From positions 1 through 52,582 of the forward strand of contig NZ_JAMJPK010000012.1 of assembly GCF_023554995.1 (NCBI RefSeq): a stretch of DNA of 52,582 bases, written 5' to 3'. Of this stretch, positions 16,380-25,261 are shown in pieces. A program made the position numbers and the translations under genes. The notes below the pieces were generated by a model. That model ran no database searches. It was given only the letters and a program-made list of their open reading frames with translations, and had not been told where the DNA came from. Each line of letters starts with the position of its first letter. Within the stretch, counting starts at the first letter, position 1. The stretch is from Halomonas gemina (GTDB lineage: Bacteria; Pseudomonadota; Gammaproteobacteria; Pseudomonadales; Halomonadaceae).

Positions 16380-16420
16380 CACTTGCCGCCATGTCGGCTT
16401 TGGGTCGTCAGTTGTCTTTT
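16380..16420. repeat. Dispersed repeat block
   Basis: Contains CATGTCGGCTTTGGGTCGTC, closely matching 15690-15715 and more loosely 44125-44145. The GGCCAGAAGC half found in the other copies is not seen here. Confidence 0.35.
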
Positions 16421-16566
16421 ACCCTCATAAGCCAAATTGATCATCTAAACCCAGCGTATCATATATCCCGAGTGTCATGGCCCCCCTTGTCTTGCACCAC
16501 AATCAGTCCCTCTGTTCTCGCAGCACTTGCTAAGCTGACAAAATGACCAGCACGGAGGCTCTCACC

Positions 16567-17049
16567 ATGTTGCGCGTCGAGACGCTAGCCAGGCGGGCCT
16601 GGCAGCTCAAGGAGCAGGGTTATGCCATCGACGACATTGCTGACGCGATGGGCAAGCCGGCCAGTGCTATAGAGCTTTGGCTCGGCCGCTGGCCCGAGAT
16701 CGCTCAGCAGGAGGCTCCCTGGCATGAGGGGCTGAGCGTTCGCACCGTGCACTGCCTCAGCGAGGCCGGCATCATCAGTCGCGAGGCGCTGGTCGAGGCG
16801 TGGAAGAATGGCAGCATCCGACGTGGTCAGCCGACGGGTATCAATGTGTCCCGATTGGTGGAGCTTCAGCACTGGCTCGAGTCCACGGGCACAGCAGTTC
16901 CGGAGGCGTCACCGAGGGCCATGATCATCGACCTGCCAGCCGAGGCCGAGGCCGCACTCAACCACCTCAGGAAGGTCTCGGGGGAGACGGCCTCACAAGT
17001 GATCAGTCGGCTGCTGATCGAAGCTGATGAAATCAACCGGAGCGACTGA
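16567..17049 (+). CDS. HTH protein with RpoA-CTD-like motif
   Basis: A 160-residue cytoplasmic protein. Residues 5-40 (ARRAWQLKEQGYAIDDIADA) form a helix-turn-helix like those of phage terminase small subunits or Myb-type regulators. Residues 65-95 contain LSVRTVHCLSEAGIISREAL, which resembles the helix-hairpin-helix region of the RNA polymerase alpha C-terminal domain. The C-terminus (LPAEAEAALNHLRKVSGETA) resembles a ribbon-helix-helix or helical dimerisation unit. ATG 16567 is preferred over 16543 because CGGAGG lies nine bases upstream. The stop is three bases before the SRAP gene, so both are co-transcribed. Role likely DNA binding; target unknown. Confidence 0.6.
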   Translation: MLRVETLARRAWQLKEQGYAIDDIADAMGKPASAIELWLGRWPEIAQQEAPWHEGLSVRTVHCLSEAGIISREALVEAWKNGSIRRGQPTGINVSRLVELQHWLESTGTAVPEASPRAMIIDLPAEAEAALNHLRKVSGETASQVISRLLIEADEINRSD

Positions 17050-17052
17050 GCA

Positions 17053-17715
17053 ATGTGTGGGCGCTTCGCGCTGTTCTCGGATCCTCCCCGGATCTCGCGT
17101 CGCCTCGGACTGTCCGAAGTAAAGGCGCCGTGGCAGGCACGCTACAACATCCCTCCCGGCACCTGGATTCCTGCTGCCCTGCGACGTGACGACGACTCTC
17201 CCCTAGTGCTGGATGAGGTGTGGTGGGGCTACAAGCCCCACTGGGCCAACGAGGATGCCCCGGAACCGATCAACGCCACAGTCGAGAAGGTCGCCACCTC
17301 CAACTACTTCAAGGGTGCGTTTGCCCACCATCGCTGTCTGATACCGGCCGATGCCTGGTTCGAGTGGGTGGCAGTTGATGGTCAGAAACAACCGCACTTC
17401 CTGTGCCGTGAGGATCGCGAGCCAATCTGGTTGGCCGCCATATGGGCCGAGCGTGCCGACGGTGCACCCGGATGCGCGATCCTGACCGAGCCCGCTCGCG
17501 GTGTAGCAAAGGCAATTCATCCCCGCATGCCGCTGGTGCTGGATGACGAGAGCCTGGAACCTTGGCTCGATCCAGACATGACCGACCGTGAGACGCTCCG
17601 CCAGGCCATTCATCACCTGAGCGCCGAGCACATCACACACTGGCCGGTGTCTTCCCGGGTCAACCGCGTGGTCAACGACGATCCCGCTCTGATCGAGCCG
17701 CTTAGCGGCCATTGA
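17053..17715 (+). CDS. SOS response-associated peptidase (SRAP/YedK/HMCES family)
   Basis: A 220-residue SRAP-domain protein. Cys2 in MCGRF becomes the N-terminal nucleophile that forms a covalent thiazolidine link with abasic sites in single-stranded DNA. Other family residues are visible: Asn in PINATVEK (about 74), Glu in WFEW (104) and His in IHPRMP (156). This protects abasic sites at forks from cleavage and error-prone bypass. It follows the HTH gene with a three-base gap and lies in a damage-response neighbourhood with umuDC. Confidence 0.95.
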   Translation: MCGRFALFSDPPRISRRLGLSEVKAPWQARYNIPPGTWIPAALRRDDDSPLVLDEVWWGYKPHWANEDAPEPINATVEKVATSNYFKGAFAHHRCLIPADAWFEWVAVDGQKQPHFLCREDREPIWLAAIWAERADGAPGCAILTEPARGVAKAIHPRMPLVLDDESLEPWLDPDMTDRETLRQAIHHLSAEHITHWPVSSRVNRVVNDDPALIEPLSGH

Positions 17716-17923
17716 ACGGGTGCCGCTCGTCAGCGTGATCTCCCCGACCGGGGATGCAAGCTGCAATTCATGACAGCCGAGCTGCCGCGCCTTCTTGGGC
17801 GGCGGATCCAGGGCGCTGACGCTCCAATGGGCAGATTTTACTACGCCTGCATTTCGGCCAGCGGATCAAGTATGCTTAGCTGCACTCCTAAGGACGGGAG
17901 CAATACAACAGTGAGGTAGCTTG
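17716..17923. promoter_or_regulatory. Upstream region of the diguanylate cyclase gene
   Basis: A 200-bp gap that must hold the promoter of the cyclase gene. A GTGAGGTAG stretch just before the ATG is the ribosome site. No operator of known type is evident. Confidence 0.3.
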
Positions 17924-18976
17924 ATGAAAGATCAAGACCCTTTGCCACCACTGGTATGGGATTCGCAGCGCATCCAGATCCAGGGGTTCACCACCGGCCT
18001 GCATCAGATCGAGTGGTTGCTGGTCATGCTGGTTACTCTGTACCTGGTGGTCATGGGCATCCCCGAGGGTGGGAGCTGGGAGTTGCTGATGGCCACCATC
18101 GGCTATTTCGGTTTCAGCCTGATGGCCAGCCAGCTGCGCTTCTTCGGCGACCGGCAGCGCTGGCTGCTGGCGATCCATACCTGGGTCATGATCGGCTTCA
18201 TCACCTGGTTCCTCTACAGCACCGAAGGCGTGACTGGGCCGCTGGCGAGCCTGTATCTGCTGGCCGTGGTCACCAGCGCCCTGACTCTGGGGGTGCTGGC
18301 AACCCTGCTCGAGGTGGCAGCGATTGCCGCCTGCTACCTGCTGCTGATTCAGCTTGGCGGCACCACGCTCATGACGCCCGCCAATCTTGCACTGGTCAGC
18401 ACCAACCTGGTCGTGTTCCTGATTGTCGGGTATCTGACCGCAGCGCTGGTCGATGCCATCCAGGTCTCCAACCGCATGCTGCTGTCGATGGCCAGTGAGG
18501 ATCCCTTGACGGGGTTGTTCAACCGTCGTGCCTTCACTGACCTGGCCCAACCGCTCCATGCCATGGCCGAGCGCTCGCAGCAACCCTACAGTGTCATCGT
18601 CATCGACATGGATGGCTTGAAAGCCATCAACGATAGTCAGGGGCATGAAGCAGGCGATCGGGTCATTCTGGACCTGGCACAGCGGCTGAAGAGCTTTGCA
18701 CGTAGCAGTGACTTAGTGGCACGCCTTGGGGGTGACGAGTTCGTGATGCTGCTTCCGGATACTGATGCGGATGGCGCCAGACAGCTGATGCAGCGTCTGC
18801 TCGCCTCCGTGGCGAGCAGCGGACTCCAGTTCAGCGTTGGAGTCTCCTCCTACCCCGAACATGGCCAAGGGGTGGAGTATCTGCTCCTGCACGCTGATCG
18901 TGCCATGTATGCGAGCAAGGCGTCGGGTGGCCATAGAGTCTCCCTCTATAACACCGTCCAGCACGAATATGGCTGA
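17924..18976 (+). CDS. Membrane diguanylate cyclase (GGDEF)
   Basis: A 350-residue inner-membrane enzyme that makes c-di-GMP from GTP. Residues about 25-180 contain six hydrophobic segments in three pairs, a membrane sensor module. The C-terminal GGDEF domain is complete: DPLTGLFNRRAF, then DMDGLKAINDSQGHEAGD, ARLGGDEFVMLLP, and ADRAMYASKASG. An RSSD lies five residues before GGDEF and is a canonical RxxD inhibitory site, so product feedback is expected. A TTG codon precedes the ATG in frame, but the ATG at 17924 has GAGG at the right distance. It balances the EAL protein at 8748. Confidence 0.95.
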   Translation: MKDQDPLPPLVWDSQRIQIQGFTTGLHQIEWLLVMLVTLYLVVMGIPEGGSWELLMATIGYFGFSLMASQLRFFGDRQRWLLAIHTWVMIGFITWFLYSTEGVTGPLASLYLLAVVTSALTLGVLATLLEVAAIAACYLLLIQLGGTTLMTPANLALVSTNLVVFLIVGYLTAALVDAIQVSNRMLLSMASEDPLTGLFNRRAFTDLAQPLHAMAERSQQPYSVIVIDMDGLKAINDSQGHEAGDRVILDLAQRLKSFARSSDLVARLGGDEFVMLLPDTDADGARQLMQRLLASVASSGLQFSVGVSSYPEHGQGVEYLLLHADRAMYASKASGGHRVSLYNTVQHEYG

Positions 18977-19201
18977 GGTCGCATCGCCGGATCAGCGTCA
19001 TGCCTCCAAGGACGAACGCTGATTCCCAGCATGAAATGGAGCGACAAAGCCATCTACACCTCCTGCTTCGACTACACCCCTTCAGGACAGGTGGTCAGGA
19101 GAATGATTCCGGCCTGATTAAGCCTGTCACCTCGGACTCACGTTGATCTTTGCCCATGTGCCCACGACCATGGGAAGTTTCACGCATGGAGCAAACTCGG
19201 A

Positions 19202-20254
19202 ATGGTCGTTCGTCTGATCGTGGCCTGGCTGGCCCTCCTCCCCCTGTCCACGCAGGCCGATGTTCTGATCGGCAGCTGGAATATTCGCCATCTTGGCTGG
19301 GACAACGACAAGGCCATGCCTAAGGTCGCCCATGTTGCCAACCACCTCGATCTGCTGGCGATACAGGAATTGATGGACACCTCGGCCCTAACCCGACTGG
19401 AGCAGGAAGTGGAGGCCCTCTCCGGCGAGGCTTGGTCCTCGATGGCTAGCCGTGAGCTTGGCCACTCGTCTTACACCGAGCACTACGCTTTCCTGTGGCG
19501 CGAGAGTGAGGTCACTTATGCGGACAGCGCGGTGGTGTTTCTCGATCACGGTGATGTCTTCAGTCGGGAGCCCTATTCAGCCCGCTTCCGTGATGTAGAA
19601 ACCGGCGACCTGTTCACAGCCGCAACGGTGCACGTCGTCTACGGAGACAGCATAGGTGACCGGCTGCCGGAGATCGCGGCCTTGGCTGATTACTGGCAGT
19701 GGCTCAACGAGATCGCCCAGGGAACCCCTCGCCTGCTGATGGGCGATTTTAATCTTGCGCCGGATCATGATGGCTGGGCACCACTGCGAGCGCTCGGCGC
19801 GGAGCCGGCAATCACCGACGGGCAAACGACCCTGGGCACCACAGCAGGCTCTTACAGTAACCTCTATGACAACATCTGGTTCGAAGCCTCTGTACTGGAT
19901 CCATCCGATCGCGGCATTCTCCGCTTCCCGGATCTGCTGTCCATGGGCCACCAAGAGGCGCGTGACCGCATCTCCGACCACGCACCGGTTTATGTCGGCG
20001 TCAACGGCGCCAAGCTGCAAACGATGCACGTCGTCAGCGGGACACCGATGCCCCGCAACTCGACACATGAGTGCATCGATCTCAACACCAGCACTATCTC
20101 GCAGCTCGATGAGCTGCCGCACATTGGTCCTGCCCGGGCCGAGGACATCGTGGAAGCGCGACCGTGGGCGTCTACTGATCACCTTACCCGTGTTAATGGC
20201 CTTGGTACCGCCAGGGTGCAGGAGATCCAGGCTAGCGACCTGCTGTGCCAGTAG
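19202..20254 (+). CDS. Secreted endonuclease/exonuclease/phosphatase-fold protein with HhH domain (paralogue 1)
   Basis: A 350-residue exported protein with a signal peptide (residues 1-19, ending TQAD). The DNase I-like fold follows, with GSWNIRHLGW, the metal-binding Glu in AIQELMD, RLLMGDFNL, a YDNIWF segment and the catalytic RISDHAPVYV. Residues about 290-350 form a ComEA-like helix-hairpin-helix (CIDLNTSTISQLDELPHIGP, then VNGLGTARVQEI), which binds DNA. A periplasmic or extracellular DNase is the natural reading. It is convergent with umuC with only four bases between the stops. A clear paralogue of the same layout is at 25262. Confidence 0.85.
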   Translation: MVVRLIVAWLALLPLSTQADVLIGSWNIRHLGWDNDKAMPKVAHVANHLDLLAIQELMDTSALTRLEQEVEALSGEAWSSMASRELGHSSYTEHYAFLWRESEVTYADSAVVFLDHGDVFSREPYSARFRDVETGDLFTAATVHVVYGDSIGDRLPEIAALADYWQWLNEIAQGTPRLLMGDFNLAPDHDGWAPLRALGAEPAITDGQTTLGTTAGSYSNLYDNIWFEASVLDPSDRGILRFPDLLSMGHQEARDRISDHAPVYVGVNGAKLQTMHVVSGTPMPRNSTHECIDLNTSTISQLDELPHIGPARAEDIVEARPWASTDHLTRVNGLGTARVQEIQASDLLCQ

Positions 20255-20258
20255 GCAA

Positions 20259-21533
20259 TTAGCGCACCTCAGGCAGCTCGTCCCAGCGCGTTGTCCATCG
20301 CGGTGTGCGGTTAGCGCAGCGGAGGTGCCAGGCGGCACCAGGCGAGGGGCGCCCAAAAGTCACGGTGCCACGCCCCATACGCTGGTTAAGAGCATCCATT
20401 GTCGCCATCAGATGGTCATTCCGCTCTCGGTTGGCTCGGCTCTCGGCAGTATCCAGTAACGAGAGCTGTTGGCGATTGGCATCAACCAGGTCGATCAGCA
20501 TCACGCCGGCTTTCATGAATCGGTAGTGGGGACGAAAGATGGAGTCAAACGCCTGGCTGGCGGCATGCAGGATGTCACGGCTATCGTCGGTGGGCTGTGG
20601 CAGCTCCACGATGGCGCTGGGTGAATACTGCGGAAGATCGGGACGATGCCGGTTGGTTTTGAGGAATACGTAAACGGCACGCGCCACGCTGTCCTGCGAA
20701 CGCAGTTTCTCGGCGCTGCGCTGGGCATACTGACGGATGGCCTGGTGGATCTCCTGTCGGTTGTCGGTCAGACGGCCAAAGGACCGCGAGGTCATGATCC
20801 GCTGACGCGCCTCCCCCGGATCGTTCATCTCGATACACGGTACGCCTTTTAGCTCCAGGCAAGTGCGCTCCAGGGTCACCGAGAAGCGTTGTCGAATCTG
20901 CTTGGGTTCCGCCTGAGCCAAGTCCCATGCCGTCTGCATGCCGAGTAGACCAAGCCGCTCGACCAGCCGACGTCCCACACCCCATACATCACCTAACGAC
21001 ACCTGCTGCAACAGCCCTTCGCACTCGTCGGTGCCCGGCCTCAGGACACAGACGCCTCCGTAAATTGGCAGCTTCTTAGCCGCGCGGTTGGCCAGCTTGG
21101 CCAAGGTGCGGGTCGGGGCGATCCCCACGCTGACCGGGATGTGCGTGAAGCGGCGCACCTTGGTGAACAGTTCCTGCGCATGGGCATGCATCTGCTCGGG
21201 TGCGAACCCATCGAAGCGCACGAACATCTCGTCAATGGAGTAAGGCTCGACCCCTGCTGAGTACTCCTCAAGCACCTGCTGTACCCGAGAGGACATGTCG
21301 CCATATAGCTCGTAGTTTGACGACAGCAGCTCGATTCGGCGTTGACGCAGCAGCGGCTTCAGCTCAAAGGCTGGCGTGCCCATCTCCACGCCCAGAGCTT
21401 TCAGCTCATTGGAGCGGGCGATCACGCAGCCGTCATTGTTTGAGAGCACACCCACGGGAATGCCCTCCAGACGGGGCTGGAAGGCTCTCTCACAGCTGAC
21501 ATAGAAGTTGTTGCAGTCAATCAGTCCGATCAT
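20259..21533 (-). CDS. umuC: Translesion DNA polymerase V catalytic subunit UmuC
   Basis: A 424-residue Y-family polymerase. From the ATG at 21533 it begins MIGLIDCNNFYVSCERAF, with the first catalytic Asp, then the GVLSNNDGCVIARS fingers loop and the YSIDEMFVRFDG motif holding the second catalytic Asp and Glu. An HhH region (GDVWGVGRRLVERLGLL) and the UmuC-specific C-terminal domain (RYRFMKAGVMLIDL type) follow. It acts with activated UmuD'2 and RecA to copy past lesions at the price of mutation. It sits 16 bp after umuD in one operon. The longer frame upstream of 21533 overlaps umuD and is not used. Confidence 0.95.
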   Translation of the reverse strand: MIGLIDCNNFYVSCERAFQPRLEGIPVGVLSNNDGCVIARSNELKALGVEMGTPAFELKPLLRQRRIELLSSNYELYGDMSSRVQQVLEEYSAGVEPYSIDEMFVRFDGFAPEQMHAHAQELFTKVRRFTHIPVSVGIAPTRTLAKLANRAAKKLPIYGGVCVLRPGTDECEGLLQQVSLGDVWGVGRRLVERLGLLGMQTAWDLAQAEPKQIRQRFSVTLERTCLELKGVPCIEMNDPGEARQRIMTSRSFGRLTDNRQEIHQAIRQYAQRSAEKLRSQDSVARAVYVFLKTNRHRPDLPQYSPSAIVELPQPTDDSRDILHAASQAFDSIFRPHYRFMKAGVMLIDLVDANRQQLSLLDTAESRANRERNDHLMATMDALNQRMGRGTVTFGRPSPGAAWHLRCANRTPRWTTRWDELPEVR

Positions 21534-21549
21534 AGCGCTGGCTTTCCGG

Positions 21550-21990
21550 CTACACCGGGTACTCATGAACCACGGCACGCACCACGCCCCAGGCTTGGCA
21601 CTCCAGGTCGGCAGCAGGAATTGGCCGATAGCTGGGGTTACCCGAGGTCAGGTAGGGGCGATTGCCCAGCAGCTCATAGCGCTTCACTACCAGCTCCCCT
21701 TCCACTGACGCCACCAGGATGTGTCCCGGCCGGGGCTCGATAGCGCTATCGACCACCAGGAGGTCGCCAGCATGGATGCCGAGCGCCTCCATGCTGTCTC
21801 CAGTCACCGTCATGAAGTAGGTCGATGAAGCTCGCTTCACCAGCCGCTCGTTGAGATCAAGCGTGCGGCCCTCATAGTCCTGGGCCGGGCTGGGAAAGCC
21901 TGAGAGCCCGCCCCGGGTGAGCGTCAACGGGAACGGGAGCGGCAGGGACGGCGGTGCCGGATGGGCTGGGATGAGCGCGTCGTGGGACAT
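21550..21990 (-). CDS. umuD: UmuD, self-cleaving subunit of polymerase V
   Basis: A 146-residue S24 LexA-type protease. The Ser/Lys dyad is visible as GDSM (Ser66) and VVKR (Lys103), with the same 37-residue spacing as in E. coli UmuD. The self-cleavage site reads LSG-FPSPAQDY, with Ser-Gly (30/31) where E. coli has Cys-Gly. The N-terminus is longer and Pro-rich. Cleavage on RecA filaments yields UmuD', which joins UmuC. Upstream lies an SOS-like palindrome, and AGGAGG precedes the ATG. Confidence 0.95.
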   Translation of the reverse strand: MSHDALIPAHPAPPSLPLPFPLTLTRGGLSGFPSPAQDYEGRTLDLNERLVKRASSTYFMTVTGDSMEALGIHAGDLLVVDSAIEPRPGHILVASVEGELVVKRYELLGNRPYLTSGNPSYRPIPAADLECQAWGVVRAVVHEYPV

Positions 21991-22008
21991 GATGGCCTCC
22001 TGTTGATA

Positions 22009-22031
22009 CCTGATATTTATACAGTATCAGG
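22009..22031 (-). promoter_or_regulatory. SOS (LexA) box-like operator of umuDC
   Basis: CTG-ATATTTATA-CAG lies about 20 bp upstream of the umuD ATG and is nested in a CCTGATA...TATCAGG palindrome. The AT-rich centre and CTG/CAG arms are those of a LexA site, but the spacer is 9 bases rather than the canonical 10. Its place directly before umuD supports function. Confidence 0.6.
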
Positions 22032-22054
22032 CAGGAGGCGTCGCCTGCCAAGAC

Positions 22055-22100
22055 CACTGGTCACTGGTCACTGGTCACTGGTCACTGGTCACTGGTCACT
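22055..22100. repeat. Heptanucleotide tandem repeat (CACTGGT, six copies)
   Basis: Six exact head-to-tail copies of CACTGGT plus four bases occupy the gap between the umuD promoter and the OLD gene end. Perfect identity implies recent slippage or active maintenance. It is not inside a gene. Confidence 0.95.
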
Positions 22101-22193
22101 CGTGATGCTGGACTTGCCCTACTCCATTTTCAGCAACGGAATTTTATTGGCCCGTATTCTATCCGAAAAAACCGAACTTCAGAGTATGCGACC

Positions 22194-24113
22194 TTAAAAT
22201 AGCTTATTAACCTCTTTGAACATGGACTCAAAGCGATCCAGTGTTTCTTCTGAAAAAAATTCCACACCTACCCCCATTCCCAACAAACAATGAGAGGGCT
22301 TGAAATGATTAAACCTTTCTCCACCAAGAAACGACTTAAGCTGCAACAAAATTGTTGGCTTTTTATCGTTCAAGTCAGAAACAGTTACTTCCTTGTGATC
22401 GGGAAACGCCTTACCAAATATTTGCAGATATTCTGATTTGTCGAAAAGATCCTCGATGTCAGCCTTACTATATTCATCACCGGCAAACTCATCAAAAAAA
22501 CGAACATTTTTATCTTTTATAATCTTTGACTGAATCAGGCTTTCTAACCTTTGTGAACCTTTGTCATTATTGAACGAATCAAGTAAGCAAGCAGTTTTTA
22601 ATTTTGAACCACGAAGCAACGAAATAAATGAGGCAACTTTATCTAAACCACCGACAGGAACAACTGTAACATCATCCCGCAAACCTTCACGCCCTTCACT
22701 TTCAAGCAAGGAAGACATATATGTAAGATAATTTAGATCCGAGGGGCCTTCAACCAATAAATTATTATTAGACACGAAGAGGTTTTGTGCAATATCATAT
22801 CCAAGTGCAGCTTGAAGTGGAAATAGTGTGTCTGGATCTTTTTCCTGTATCGCTTCAGAAATAATACTGCCTTTTTCCGAATCGTAAACAGTTCTCACTC
22901 GATGCAGGGCCTCCGACTCGACCATAAACGGCGAGTGAGTTGTATAAACAATTTGATAATTTTCAGACAAGTCGTTAATAAATCTCAACAGGTCCGCTTG
23001 CGCTGATGCATGAAGGTTCAAGCCGGGCTCATCTAAAAGCAATATAAAGTTCTTATCTTTTTCATCTTGAATTTTACTAAACCAGACGATAAATGAAAAA
23101 AACCAGTTAAATCCTTTGCTCCGATTCTTAAGAGGAAGCGTGATTCGGTGGCGTTTGTTCTTAACACGTATATCAAGAATCTTTTCTGGCTGCTGATTGC
23201 TTCGATGAATTGATTCAATCTTAAACTCTATTTCCAAATTATTATTTGTCGACCAGTATTCGAATATTTGATCCGTTATTTCATTTGAAGTTGCCTCTAG
23301 CTCAGCAATGAAAGATTCAAAACTAGAAGCATTTGCTAGTTCTTCAACATCGATTACAGCTAGCTCGAAAAGCGCTTTTGCAGTTTCAAGCTGCTGCTTG
23401 GTAAGACTTCCAGATATTGTATTACTTTGTATTGCATCAATACTAACTCTTGATGGAAGTTCATAATATTCGTCAAAGTACCAAAAACGCGGAAGCCGAG
23501 GCGCTATGTAGTTCTTAAAAACATAAGCATCCAGCAGACCTTTCTCCCATGCAAATGCCTTTTCAACGATGTTTTCTTTCAGATAACTAATAACTGGCGC
23601 TAAGTGCTCGTCATCGCTTTGCTCTGACTCAACAACAGCCTTTACGCTTCCCAGTTCGAGGACCTTGTCTTTTGTTGCATCATCAAAGCCCAATACTTCT
23701 TGCAGATTTTCAAAAAATTTACTTTCTTTACAGTTTATATGGTACCAAACTCGCCCGGCCTTGTATTTTGTCGAAACAGAAAAGATATCAGTGATTAATA
23801 CTCCTTCACCTAAGTCATCAGTAATTTCATTAATGGTTAGTGTGTCTAGCTGGAAGGTGCAAATAACAGGCTGACAGTCCTCCCCGCTCCGCTGATACTT
23901 CTTCAACTCATTCCTTGGATAATCCTGAACCTCATCAAACTTAAAATTATCATCTTCTATAAAATAATTTATTTTCGCAAGGGCTTCTAAGAAAACAGTT
24001 TTTCCGCTTTCATTTTTACCCACAAGTGTCGTCACATCATCTTCCAAATTAACAATCTGCTCATTAGAATAGCTCTTGTATTTATTGATCACCGCTTTCT
24101 TCAATGTGAACAT
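22194..24113 (-). CDS. OLD-family ATP-dependent endonuclease (AAA ATPase plus TOPRIM)
   Basis: A 639-residue protein with an SMC/ABC-type ATPase split around a helical insertion and a C-terminal TOPRIM nuclease. Walker A is GKNESGKT (residues 32-39); Walker B is ILLLDEPGLNLHASAQ with a D-loop; a YTTHSPFMV switch follows. TOPRIM begins at LLVEGPSDLNYL with the metal-binding Glu, and CLLDSFNNDKG carries a later Asp. OLD nucleases include phage P2 Old and GajA of the Gabija defence system. No UvrD-like GajB gene is next to it, so it belongs with stand-alone OLD proteins. GC is about 39%, far below the flanking genes, indicating acquisition. ATG 24113 is preferred to 24149 because the ATPase fold starts there. 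Confidence 0.9.
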   Translation of the reverse strand: MFTLKKAVINKYKSYSNEQIVNLEDDVTTLVGKNESGKTVFLEALAKINYFIEDDNFKFDEVQDYPRNELKKYQRSGEDCQPVICTFQLDTLTINEITDDLGEGVLITDIFSVSTKYKAGRVWYHINCKESKFFENLQEVLGFDDATKDKVLELGSVKAVVESEQSDDEHLAPVISYLKENIVEKAFAWEKGLLDAYVFKNYIAPRLPRFWYFDEYYELPSRVSIDAIQSNTISGSLTKQQLETAKALFELAVIDVEELANASSFESFIAELEATSNEITDQIFEYWSTNNNLEIEFKIESIHRSNQQPEKILDIRVKNKRHRITLPLKNRSKGFNWFFSFIVWFSKIQDEKDKNFILLLDEPGLNLHASAQADLLRFINDLSENYQIVYTTHSPFMVESEALHRVRTVYDSEKGSIISEAIQEKDPDTLFPLQAALGYDIAQNLFVSNNNLLVEGPSDLNYLTYMSSLLESEGREGLRDDVTVVPVGGLDKVASFISLLRGSKLKTACLLDSFNNDKGSQRLESLIQSKIIKDKNVRFFDEFAGDEYSKADIEDLFDKSEYLQIFGKAFPDHKEVTVSDLNDKKPTILLQLKSFLGGERFNHFKPSHCLLGMGVGVEFFSEETLDRFESMFKEVNKLF

Positions 24114-24149
24114 TACCAACCCTTTATTCCGTAAACCTGAAAAAAACAT

Positions 24150-24689
24150 CAGCCAAAAATTCTATGATTGATGAACGCATATGGAACATTTGGCGAGAGG
24201 AGTGTTTCGGACCTTCTAGCGCCCTTCTCTTGGTACGTATGGATTGAAACCATCACCTGCCATATGAGCAGGCACGCTACCGCTAGGGAATCCAGACGCG
24301 TGCTGACGCCTTCCCTAGCGTGAAAGCCCGGTGTGTCGCCATTTTGAGACGTAGCAGCATCAGGCAGATACATACATTCACATTACAGCCTAATCAAGCT
24401 GTATTCGACTTGCGTAATGATTTTTTAGGAAAATTTTGATCAGCGGGGGTGGTGATGACACAGGAAGGACTTAGGAGCGGGATCGAGCAGGTACAGGATG
24501 GGGTGGAGGGCTGACTCTTCTCAGTGAAGGAGCCCTGAGGACGCTATGCCGGTGGCACCATAGGCCTCATGGGTCAGATGTTCTCCTGAAGGGCATCTAC
24601 TACACTAGATTAAACGACGATATATCAACGGTAAGGGATGCTATAGCCCATGTTCGAAAACATGGCGTGCTCTCCAGGGAGGCAACCCT
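24150..24689. other. Intergenic region with no recognised gene
   Basis: About 540 bp between the OLD gene start and the transposase relic. It is moderately GC-rich with no open frame that resembles a protein family. The OLD promoter is presumably in the AT-rich part near 24,130-24,180. Confidence 0.4.
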
Positions 24690-25197
24690 AGCCGTCATCA
24701 GAGGGTGCAGCCGTTTGATATACAACGGCATAGTGGCCCATACGCGACTCACCACTGACATTCTCCGGGAGCGTAGTCAGACCTGCCGCAACCCCATCAC
24801 GGTCTTGTTGATCCGAAGACCAGCACCACCGAAGGATGCGCAGCGCATAAAGCGCTCGGCCCACATGAGTCTTTACGAGGTATGCCATTTCCTCGACAGG
24901 ATCCTCACTCGCCGATCCGGGTGGGTCAGCCACGAAACGCTCGAAGAGCGGGAGGTGGTGGACGTAGCGCTTCATCGTGAGTAGTGGGTCGATGCCGACG
25001 TCATCGCAGGACTGGACATTGGCGGCACTCAAATAGCTGGTATCGGCCCACAGACAGGTCGGGCGAACCAGCGCCTCTGGGTAGCCTTGCCAAGCCATCA
25101 GTGACCGTATGACTTGCTGTTTGTCGTTGGTCGCCAGGGTGTGGTGCACGTGGACGTGGGTCTCAAGTAACGCATCGGTATCGCGAGACGACAGCAT
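24690..25197 (-). pseudogene. IS5/IS1182-type transposase C-terminal remnant
   Basis: The minus-strand frame contains SLMAWQGYPEALVRPTCLWA and DTSYLSAANVQSCDDVGID, typical of the middle of IS1182-type DDE transposases, where the second catalytic Asp sits in DTSY. It also has MAYLVKTHVGRALYALR, which corresponds to the conserved MAYRLKT-GRALYALRK signature near the C-terminus. After ALR the homology is lost by frameshift, and the N-terminal half is absent. A dead fragment. Confidence 0.65.
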
Positions 25198-25261
25198 TGT
25201 AGCAATAGTCGAAGAGCTTGCTGGTGATCTTCATGATGCGTAATACAAAAAGGCAAAAAAA

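Noticed and set aside
22055..22100. CRISPR array from the short repeats near 22.06 kb and 43.3 kb
   Set aside because: Units are 7 bases with no spacers between them and no cas genes in the window.
22194..24113. Gabija (GajAB) defence system
   Set aside because: Only a GajA/OLD-like gene is present; no UvrD-type GajB is adjacent.
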